From positions 1-12,177 of the forward strand of contig CAYVUV010000155.1 in NCBI GenBank assembly GCA_964455095.1: DNA of 12,177 nucleotides, in the 5' to 3' direction. Shown piece after piece: positions 7,343-12,177 of the stretch. The position numbers and the translations under genes are program-made. How positions within the stretch are numbered: position 1 is the stretch's first letter; each line of letters begins with the position of its first letter. The stretch is from CAYVUV01 sp964455095. GTDB taxonomy: Bacteria; Desulfobacterota; Binatia; HRBIN30; CADEER01. A model generated the notes under the pieces. The model saw only the letters and a program-made list of their open reading frames with translations, was not told where the DNA came from and did no database searches.

Positions 7343-8147
7343 GGTCGCCGGCATCGTCAAGACGTTCAACCCCGGCACGGCCAACGAGGTACGGGCGCTA
7401 CAGTCGGTCGACGTCTCGCTCGAGGCGGGATCGTTCGTCGTCGTCATCGGCATGAACGGCTCCGGGAAATCGACCTTGCTGAATGCCGTCGCCGGCGTGT
7501 TTCCGCTCGATCACGGCACCATCCGGCTGGCCGGACACGACGTCACGCACTGGCCCGAGCACCGGCGCGCCAGCCTGATCGGGCGCGTGTTTCAGAATCC
7601 GTTCAGCGGCACGGCGCCCGAGATGACCATCGCCGAGAACCTGGCCCTGGCGACGCGGCGCGGCCAACGGCGCGGCTTGGGATGGGCGCTGCCCGGGCGT
7701 TTCCGCGCCGAGATGCGCGAGCGCGTGCGGCGCCTCGGGATGGGGCTCGAAGACCGCATCGACAACATCATCGGCAGCCTGTCGGGCGGCCAGCGCCAGG
7801 CGTTGACCCTGCTCATGGCGACGTGGTGCAAGCCCGAGCTGTTGCTGCTCGACGAGCACACCGCCGCCCTCGATCCGAAAGGGGCCGAGCAGGTGATCCG
7901 TCTCAGCGAGGAAGCCATCGCGCGCGATCGGCTGACCACGCTGATGGTGACGCATTCGATGCAGCAGGCGACGGCGTTGGGCGACCGCCTGATCATGATG
8001 CACCGCGGCCGCGTGCTGCACGACCTGCGCGGCGCGGAGAAGCAACGCCTGCGCCCCGAGGACCTGATGGCGCGCTTCGAAGACGTCCGCCGCACCGAGC
8101 TGCTCGACGAGTCGGCGGCGGAGGTGCTGCGGCGCGCTTACGTGTGA
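7335..8147 (+). CDS. ABC transporter ATP-binding protein
   Basis: This 270-aa cytoplasmic ATPase powers the importer. All catalytic motifs are present: Walker A GMNGSGKST (39-47), Q-loop Gln87 in FQNPF, signature LSGGQRQ (149-155), Walker B LLLLDE (169-174), D-loop ALDP (178-181) and switch histidine His207 in VTHSM. The DEHTAALDP wording after Walker B is typical of ATPases paired with TrpXY-type components. The start overlaps the permease stop by eight bases, so the genes are translationally coupled. The C-terminal 40 residues (LRPEDLMARFEDVRR and onward) form a short helical tail. It is the last gene of the operon; the next gene is convergent. Confidence 0.95.
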   Translation: MLEVAGIVKTFNPGTANEVRALQSVDVSLEAGSFVVVIGMNGSGKSTLLNAVAGVFPLDHGTIRLAGHDVTHWPEHRRASLIGRVFQNPFSGTAPEMTIAENLALATRRGQRRGLGWALPGRFRAEMRERVRRLGMGLEDRIDNIIGSLSGGQRQALTLLMATWCKPELLLLDEHTAALDPKGAEQVIRLSEEAIARDRLTTLMVTHSMQQATALGDRLIMMHRGRVLHDLRGAEKQRLRPEDLMARFEDVRRTELLDESAAEVLRRAYV

Positions 8148-8178
8148 GCCGGAGCGGCGGCGCAAGGCGCCCGCCGCG

Positions 8179-8217
8179 ACCTCCCCCTAACCCCCTCCTT
8201 GGCAAGGAGGGGGGATC
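8179..8217 (+). repeat. REP-like palindrome, copy A1
   Basis: The element runs ACCTCCCCCTAA, then a perfect hairpin (CCCCCTCCTT at 8191-8200, AAGGAGGGGG at 8204-8213, loop GGC), then GATC. It lies 31 bp past the ATPase stop. It is the same element as copies A2, B1 and B2, and stands in inverted orientation to A2. The 10-bp stem between two converging operons could act as a bidirectional transcription barrier, but no T-tract follows. Confidence 0.8.
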
Positions 8218-8292
8218 AGAACGAAGCCGGAATCGGACACAACCGGCAACGGAATGCTGTTCAGCAACACGCCGGCGTAGTCTGCCGGGCCC

Positions 8293-8328
8293 GGTCCCCC
8301 TCCTTTCCAAGGAGGGGCTAGGGGAGGT
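8293..8328 (-). repeat. REP-like palindrome, copy A2 (inverted relative to A1)
   Basis: Read on the minus strand this gives ACCTCCCCTAG, the hairpin and GGACC. The stem is CCCCTCCTT (8297-8305) with AAGGAGGGG (8309-8317) and a TCC loop on the plus strand. It ends six bases before the stop end of the STAS gene. A1 and A2 point their ACCT ends outward and enclose 75 bp, the geometry of a REPIN (two inverted REP sequences with a short spacer). The spacer holds a small palindrome, TGCTGTTCAGCA, at 8255-8266. Confidence 0.8.
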
Positions 8329-8333
8329 AGCCC

Positions 8334-8672
8334 CTACGCCACCGCTGCGACGGCCTGGTCGCGCGTGGCGTGGATGGCGAGGATGCTCGAGAAGCCGGCG
8401 ATGTCGAGGACGTCGCGGATCTGCGCGCGCACCGCCGCGAGGGCGAGCTTGCCCTGCGGTGCGCCGAGGCGCTTGGCGACCATCAGGAAGACGCGCAGGC
8501 CGGCGCTGCTGATGTATTCCAGGCCGGCGCAGTCGATGACCAGGCGGTCGGTGCCGGCGGCGACCAGCGCCAGCAGCTGCTGCTCGAGCTCTCCGGCATT
8601 GCTGGCGTCGAGCCGCCCGTTGACGGCCACCACCGTCACGCCATGCTGCGTCGTTTGGCTGATCTCCATCAT
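8334..8672 (-). CDS. stand-alone STAS-domain anti-sigma factor antagonist (RsbV/SpoIIAA-like)
   Basis: This 112-aa protein is a single STAS domain, the antagonist component of a partner switch. In its unphosphorylated form it should bind the HATPase kinase and free that kinase's target. The key loop YISSAGLR (53-60) carries the probable phospho-acceptor, Ser55 or Ser56. The length is normal for RsbV/SpoIIAA proteins. Two ATG codons lie in tandem (8672 and 8669); AGGAG at 8676-8680 is six bases from the second, so the real start may be 8669. It is the last gene of a three-gene operon, starting 20 bp after the kinase gene. Its C-terminal end nearly touches palindrome A2. Its serine loop resembles that of the STAS protein in the transporter operon (ISSAGLR versus MSSVGIR). 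Confidence 0.92.
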   Translation of the reverse strand: MMEISQTTQHGVTVVAVNGRLDASNAGELEQQLLALVAAGTDRLVIDCAGLEYISSAGLRVFLMVAKRLGAPQGKLALAAVRAQIRDVLDIAGFSSILAIHATRDQAVAAVA

Positions 8673-8692
8673 CCGCTCCTGTCCGCCCGCGC

Positions 8693-9118
8693 TCAGCGGG
8701 CGCCACCTGTGCGCTTGCGCAGTGTCAGTTGATTGCGATTGCCGACCCGCTGGTACGCCAGCCCGTCCATCACGCGCCGCACCAGGTGCATGCCGAGGCC
8801 GCCGATCGGGCGATCCGCCACCGACTGCGTAATATCGGCGCGCGCCACGCCGAGCGGGTCGAAGGCGCGCCCGTCGTCTTCGACCTCGACGGTGAGCTCG
8901 CCGGCGTGCAGCGCGAGGCGGACCTCGATCTCATGGAGCTGGTCATCGTCGTAGGCGTAGGAGATCACGTTGGTGAGGACCTCGTCCAGCGCCAGGTTGA
9001 CGTCGAAGACCGCCTGCGCCGGCAGGGCCCGCGCGGCGCCGAACGCCTCGACGGCATCGGCGACGCGCGCCAACTCGCTCAGGTCGTTGCGCACCTGCAG
9101 CACCAGCGCGTCGTCCAT
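8693..9118 (-). CDS. RsbW/SpoIIAB-type serine kinase, anti-sigma-like (HATPase_c_2)
   Basis: This 141-aa protein has the GHKL ATPase fold of the partner-switching kinases, which phosphorylate a STAS antagonist and bind an output protein such as a sigma factor. The N box is LALDEVLTN (about 42-50) with catalytic Glu46 and Mg-binding Asn50. The G1 box is EDDGRAFDP (about 80-88) and the G2 box is GGLGMHLV (about 106-113). The length fits the family. The frame can start at GTG 9121 or ATG 9118. The ATG shares its first base with the stop of the phosphatase gene (TGATG), typical of coupled translation, so I prefer it. The sigma factor or other output is not encoded next to it. The nearest sigma gene (11536-12117) has its own anti-sigma protein. 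Confidence 0.9.
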   Translation of the reverse strand: MDDALVLQVRNDLSELARVADAVEAFGAARALPAQAVFDVNLALDEVLTNVISYAYDDDQLHEIEVRLALHAGELTVEVEDDGRAFDPLGVARADITQSVADRPIGGLGMHLVRRVMDGLAYQRVGNRNQLTLRKRTGGAR

Positions 9119-10281
9119 CACCCGCCCAGATACGCGAGCGCCATGACCGTGATGTCGTCGCTCTGCGGCGCGGCGCCGGAGAACTGTTTGACCTCTTCGA
9201 GCAGGTCGCGCACCAGCCGCTCCGGTCCGCTGCCGTTTGCCTGTTGCAGATGGGCGAGCAAGCGCTCGTCCGAGAACAGGGCAAACCCGACATCCATCGC
9301 CTCGGTCACGCCATCGGTATAGAGCAACAGGCGGTCGCCGCGCTGCATGGTCGCGCGCTTGGCGTGGTAGCGCGCCGTGTCGAGCGCCCCGAGGACCATG
9401 TCGCCGGTGCGCTCGAGAGCGGCTGCGGCGCCGCCGGCGCCGAGGAGATACGGCGCGTTGTGGCCGGCGTTGCAGTACTCGAGCACGCCGGTGCGCGTGT
9501 CGAGGACGCCGTAGAAGACGGTGACGAACATCTCCGAGCGGTTGTCGAGACAGAGCTGCGCATTGACGCGCTGCAGGCAGGTTTCGGGCCCGACCCCCTC
9601 CATGGCCGTCGACTTGATGAGCGTGCGGCTGACGGCCATGAACAACGCCGCCGGTACGCCTTTGCCCGACACGTCGGCAATGACGACGGCCAGCCGGTCG
9701 CGGTCGATGAGGAAGAAGTCGTAGAAATCGCCGCCGACTTCCTTGGCCGGCAGCATCGCCGCGTAGATGTCGAAATCGCCGCGTTCGGGGAAGGGCGGGA
9801 AGCGCTGGGGCAGGATCGACTGCTGAATGCCGGCCGCGATGTCGAGCTCGTGGCGCAGGGCGAGGAGCTGGTCGTGCTCGCGCACCGCCTGCTTCAACTC
9901 GACGAGCTGCTGCAGCGTCTTGCTGACGGTGATCTCGAGGTCGGCGAAATCGATCGGCTTGGTGAGAAAGTCGGCGGCGCCGCGGTTCATCGCCGTGCGG
10001 ATGTTGGCCATGTCGCCGTATGCCGACACGATCACCGACTTGACCAACAGATTGAGCTCGCCGAGCTTCACCAGCAGCGTCAGACCGTCCATCTCGGGCA
10101 TGTTGATATCGGTCAGCACCATCTCGATGTCGGGCTCGGCCTCGAGCGCGCGCAGGGCTTCGACGCCGTTGTGGGCGAAGGCGAAGGCAAAGTCGCCGGC
10201 GCGAATCTGGCGGCGAAACTTCTGTCGGATCAACAGCTCGAGGTCGGGCTCGTCGTCGACGACCAGAATCTTGACGGGCAT
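9118..10281 (-). CDS. response regulator fused to PP2C (SpoIIE/RsbU-type) serine phosphatase
   Basis: This 387-aa cytoplasmic phosphatase should remove phosphate from a STAS protein and so set the partner switch. Residues 1-125 are a CheY-like receiver with the acidic pair Asp9/Asp10, phospho-acceptor Asp58 (LTDINMPEMDG), switch Ser86 and Lys108 (TKPID). Residues 120-150 form a helical linker. Residues 145-387 are the SpoIIE/PP2C domain with metal-binding GGDFYD (183-188), DVSGKG (203-208), YTDGVTE (321-327) and SDDITV (374-379). All receiver and phosphatase key residues I looked for are present, so it should be active and controlled by an unseen histidine kinase. The ATG at 10281 is preceded by GAAGGGG. 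It is the first gene of the operon; the promoter should lie in 10282-10475, shared with the repeats there. No histidine kinase gene is in the window. Confidence 0.95.
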   Translation of the reverse strand: MPVKILVVDDEPDLELLIRQKFRRQIRAGDFAFAFAHNGVEALRALEAEPDIEMVLTDINMPEMDGLTLLVKLGELNLLVKSVIVSAYGDMANIRTAMNRGAADFLTKPIDFADLEITVSKTLQQLVELKQAVREHDQLLALRHELDIAAGIQQSILPQRFPPFPERGDFDIYAAMLPAKEVGGDFYDFFLIDRDRLAVVIADVSGKGVPAALFMAVSRTLIKSTAMEGVGPETCLQRVNAQLCLDNRSEMFVTVFYGVLDTRTGVLEYCNAGHNAPYLLGAGGAAAALERTGDMVLGALDTARYHAKRATMQRGDRLLLYTDGVTEAMDVGFALFSDERLLAHLQQANGSGPERLVRDLLEEVKQFSGAAPQSDDITVMALAYLGG

Positions 10282-10329
10282 GGCCCCTTCATTTGCCTTG
10301 CCCAGAGGAGAAATGCGAGCCCGTTGTCA

Positions 10330-10392
10330 CCGTTCTGCTCGCGCTCCTTTCCGTTCTGCTCCCCCTCCTTTCCGTTCTGCTCCCCCTCCTTT
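10330..10392. repeat. 21-bp tandem repeat, three units
   Basis: Three head-to-tail 21-bp units lie at 10330-10350, 10351-10371 and 10372-10392. Each starts CCGTTCTGCTC and ends CTCCTTT. The second and third are identical and the first differs at three bases (GCG for CCC... at 10341-10343 region). The third unit runs straight into the hairpin of palindrome B1, so the array looks like serial duplication of the left arm of that element. It lies 49 bp upstream of the phosphatase start, in its leader or promoter region. Confidence 0.75.
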
Positions 10393-10416
10393 CCAAGGAG
10401 GGGGCCGGGGGGAGGT
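10380..10416 (-). repeat. REP-like palindrome, copy B1
   Basis: Same element as A1, A2 and B2, with its ACCT end at 10413-10416 on the minus strand. The stem is CCCCCTCCTT (10382-10391) with AAGGAGGGGG (10395-10404) and loop TCC. It lies upstream of the phosphatase gene and downstream of the Spy-like gene, both on the minus strand, so it may end transcription of the sigma operon. Confidence 0.8.
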
Positions 10417-10432
10417 AAACGGATTGGCCGGA

Positions 10433-10468
10433 ACCTCCCCTAACCCCTCCTTGCCAAGGAGGGGGATC
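10433..10468 (+). repeat. REP-like palindrome, copy B2 (inverted relative to B1)
   Basis: The element reads ACCTCCCCTAA, then the hairpin (CCCCTCCTT at 10444-10452, AAGGAGGGG at 10456-10464, loop GCC), then GATC. It ends eight bases from the stop end of the Spy-like gene. B1 and B2 face each other with their ACCT ends inward across a 16-bp spacer (10417-10432), the opposite geometry to the A1/A2 pair. Confidence 0.8.
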
Positions 10469-10475
10469 GGGCCGC

Positions 10476-10964
10476 TCAGTCGCCGTCCGGGCCGCCGCCC
10501 GGTCCGTGATGTATCGGGCGCAGCTCGCGCAGCTTTTCTTGCTGCGCCGGCGTCAGCTCGTTCTTGACCCGGATGAGCAGGCGCAGGTGCTCGGTCTTGA
10601 TCTCGGTCTCGACGGCCATGACCGCGGCGGCGCGCGCCATCGCCGGCTCGAGGTCGATGCGCTCGGCGGCGAAGAGCTTGCCAGCGTCCTCGGATTTGGC
10701 GTCGAGCTGCCACTGCAGCGCCAGCAGCTTCTCCTGTGACTCGCGGATGGCGCGGCTGATCGCCTCGCGCTGTTCGGGACTGAGGCCGATCGCAGCCTGA
10801 TTGCGCATGACCTGCTCGGGTCGGAAGAGTTGCTCGAGAAACGCCGGGCGTCCGAAGCCGCCCCCGACGACGGAACCCCCGCGCGGCGGTTTCGCCGCCA
10901 CGGAGCAGGGCACGGCGAGCGCGACGAGCGCCAGGAGGAGGATGCGATTGTTGCGATTGATCAT
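10476..10964 (-). CDS. Spy/CpxP/CnrX-like periplasmic protein
   Basis: This 162-aa protein starts with a signal peptide (about 1-24, ending SVAA-K). Cys20 follows Pro, so there is no proper lipobox. The mature part is almost wholly helical and charged and has two LTxxQ-type motifs, LSPEQREAI (61-69) and LTPAQQEKL (137-145), as in the periplasmic Spy/CpxP chaperones and the CnrX/ZraP metal sensors. It ends with a His/Gly-rich tail (IHHGPGGG). Its start overlaps the anti-sigma stop in ATGA. In such operons the periplasmic protein usually senses envelope or metal stress and controls release of the sigma factor by the anti-sigma protein; that role here is inferred from order and family, and the signal is unknown. 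The family call is from motifs and helical pattern only. Confidence 0.78.
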   Translation of the reverse strand: MINRNNRILLLALVALAVPCSVAAKPPRGGSVVGGGFGRPAFLEQLFRPEQVMRNQAAIGLSPEQREAISRAIRESQEKLLALQWQLDAKSEDAGKLFAAERIDLEPAMARAAAVMAVETEIKTEHLRLLIRVKNELTPAQQEKLRELRPIHHGPGGGPDGD

Positions 10965-11539
10965 GAGTAGGCCCCCATCTCGCGTGTCGAGCGCGACTGC
11001 GAGTCGTCCTCGACGGGTTCAGTGTCCGGACAACCGAGGAGGGCGTCCGGACAGTCCGACCACGGGTCGGTGTTGAAGAGATCGACGTCGGCGATGCCGA
11101 GCAACTCGTCGCCCGGCACCTCGTATGTGCCGAGCTCGCCCAGCGACGCCGCGCTGATCTGCACGGTCGGCTCCGGCGCGCGCATCAGCCACAGCGCCAC
11201 GACTGCGGCGGCGGCCAGCGGCGCCGCCGCCGCGAGGCGCCAGGCGTGCGCCGGGCGAATGAAAGAGAGTGGCCGGCGCTTGGCGCCGACCGGCGTCGGC
11301 GCGGCGGCTAGAATGCGTGCGACCAGGGCCGGCGACGGCTCGAGCGGCTCGGCCGTTGCGAGCAACGCATCGAGCCGTGCGGCCTGGGCGCGCAAGGCCC
11401 GTGCGTCGGGATCGCGCTCCAGCAGCGCCAGGGCCGCCGCGCGCTCTTCCTGCGGCCAGCGCTGCGGATCGGCGCCGTAGGCGTCGAGCAGGACCTCGAA
11501 GCGCGCCCGGTCGAGAGTCTGCGAAGTATGCTGCTTCAT
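10961..11539 (-). CDS. single-span membrane anti-sigma factor (putative)
   Basis: This 192-aa protein probably binds and inhibits the ECF sigma factor encoded directly upstream. The N-terminal 95 residues are cytoplasmic and helical, with the FEVLLDAYGADPQRWPQEER opening (14-33) common in such anti-sigma proteins. I see no HxxxCxxC zinc motif. One membrane span lies at about 99-119. The 70-residue periplasmic tail is acidic and contains Cys163 and Cys170 (DCPDALLGC), which could form a disulfide or bind metal. The ATG at 11539 overlaps the sigma stop (ATGA). The frame is open back to 12043, but that part lies over the sigma gene in another frame. The stop overlaps the next gene, also in ATGA, so all three are translationally coupled. 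Confidence 0.82.
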   Translation of the reverse strand: MKQHTSQTLDRARFEVLLDAYGADPQRWPQEERAAALALLERDPDARALRAQAARLDALLATAEPLEPSPALVARILAAAPTPVGAKRRPLSFIRPAHAWRLAAAAPLAAAAVVALWLMRAPEPTVQISAASLGELGTYEVPGDELLGIADVDLFNTDPWSDCPDALLGCPDTEPVEDDSQSRSTREMGAYS

Positions 11540-12117
11540 CCGGCGTTCTCGAGCAGCTCGGCGGCGATCGGTTGCAGGCGCTGGCGCAGAATGCGCCGGG
11601 CGCGCGCCAGCAGGGACTCGAGCGCCTCGACGCTGATGCTCATCAGATCGGCAGCCTCCGTGTTGCGCAGGCCCTGGTAGTGGCACAGCGTGATGGCCAT
11701 GCGCTGCGCGTCGGTCAAGCGCATGATCTCGACCTGGACGTGCGCCTCGAGGTCCTTGTCTTCGAGTGCGCGGCTGAGGTCCGACTGCGGATCGGGCGGG
11801 TCGGGCAGCGTGTCGTCGATCTGCGCGTCGCGCGGGCGGGCGCGGCGGTCGAGGCAGAGGTTGACCGCCACGCGGTGCAGCCAGGTGCTGAGCCGTGCGG
11901 TGCCGGGACGCCAACGGCCGGCGTGCGACCACAGCCGCAGGAAGGTTTCCTGTGCGACGTCCTCGGCTTCCGTACGGTCGCCGAGCGCCCGGGCGGCGAG
12001 GCCAAGGATGCGCGCCAGGTGGCGTTCGACCACTTGCTGACACGCCGCCGCGTCGCCGCTGGCGATGCGGACCATGAGCTCATCATCGGAGGGTTCCACT
12101 GTGTGCCGGGCGGACAC
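11536..12117 (-). CDS. ECF-family RNA polymerase sigma factor
   Basis: This 193-aa protein has only sigma regions 2 and 4, the hallmark of extracytoplasmic-function sigma factors. Region 2 covers about 26-95 with DVAQETFLRLW (53-63) and TWLHRVAVNLCLD (78-90). Region 4 covers about 130-182, with the helix-turn-helix around NTEAADLMSISVEALESLL (152-170). A Pro/Asp-rich linker (100-115) joins them. It should direct RNA polymerase to a small stress regulon when released by the downstream anti-sigma protein. The start is uncertain: GTG at 12117 lacks a ribosome binding site, ATG at 12074 would shorten the N-terminus to residue 15, and upstream sequence is damaged or low-complexity. The upstream region, where an autoregulated promoter would be expected, is not reliable in this window. 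Confidence 0.93.
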   Translation of the reverse strand: MSARHTVEPSDDELMVRIASGDAAACQQVVERHLARILGLAARALGDRTEAEDVAQETFLRLWSHAGRWRPGTARLSTWLHRVAVNLCLDRRARPRDAQIDDTLPDPPDPQSDLSRALEDKDLEAHVQVEIMRLTDAQRMAITLCHYQGLRNTEAADLMSISVEALESLLARARRILRQRLQPIAAELLENAG

Positions 12118-12177
12118 CGAGTCGGCGGGGCGGGCGGGGGGGGGGGTCCACCCCCCCCCCCCCCGGGCGGGGGGAGC
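12118..12177. other. low-complexity G/C homopolymer at the window end, probable assembly artefact
   Basis: After the sigma start the sequence becomes GGGGCGGGC, a run of 11 G (12136-12146), TCCA, a run of 14 C (12151-12164) and GGGCGGGGGGAGC. The G and C runs form an inverted repeat around TCCA. Nothing else in the window has this composition. A contig-end or polymerase artefact is more likely than biology, so no promoter should be read from it. Confidence 0.6.

Noticed and set aside
8255..8266. TGCTGTTCAGCA palindrome as an operator
   Set aside because: It lies in the spacer between two repeats and downstream of both flanking operons, where an operator is unlikely; it is more likely part of the repeat unit.
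8191..8317. The A1/A2 stems as classical Rho-independent terminators
   Set aside because: The stems are strong but no T-tract follows on either strand. A terminating role is possible but not shown, so they are listed as repeats.
10330..10468. A CRISPR-like array upstream of the phosphatase gene
   Set aside because: The units are contiguous 21-bp tandem copies without unique spacers, and no cas genes are present.

Overview
High-GC chromosomal DNA from an unidentified bacterium, probably a proteobacterium-like soil or environmental lineage. The evidence for that is the GC-rich third positions, the ECF sigma/anti-sigma/Spy-type operon and the GC-rich palindromic repeats in nearly every long gap; the sequence alone does not fix the taxon. 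The right end (from about 12130) dissolves into G and C homopolymers, as at the end of an assembly contig.

Layout. (1) 84-3027, minus strand: a small exported or membrane protein of unknown function and a large (847 aa) MscS-family mechanosensitive channel with a periplasmic coiled-coil domain. The last codons and stop of the channel gene lie inside a dispersed 10-bp-period repeat. (2) 3170-8147, plus strand: a compact operon of four genes. It encodes a double-length substrate-binding protein (two tandem ABC_sub_bind modules in one chain), a STAS-domain protein with a large cysteine-containing C-terminal region I do not recognise, a BPD_transp_2 permease and an ABC ATPase. The last three genes are closely linked, with a 4-nt and an 8-nt overlap. 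(3) 8179-8328: two GC-rich palindromes in inverted orientation (REPIN-like) between convergent operons. (4) 8334-10281, minus strand: a complete partner-switching cassette consisting of a response-regulator/PP2C (SpoIIE-type) phosphatase, an RsbW-type HATPase kinase and a free STAS protein. (5) 10330-10468: a second pair of the same palindromes, oppositely arranged and with a 21-bp tandem repeat at its edge. (6) 10476-12117, minus strand: an ECF sigma factor, a single-span anti-sigma protein and a Spy/CpxP/CnrX-like periplasmic protein, joined by two ATGA overlaps.

How the parts may work together. The ABC genes form a complete importer of the TrpXYZ type, except that a STAS-domain gene sits between binding protein and permease and the binding protein is duplicated. 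A stand-alone STAS/kinase/phosphatase module lies immediately convergent. The most interesting hypothesis is that the embedded STAS protein is a partner or competitor in the neighbouring switch, so that uptake and phospho-signalling are coupled. This is inference from domains and proximity. The ECF operon looks like a separate envelope- or metal-stress sensing unit.
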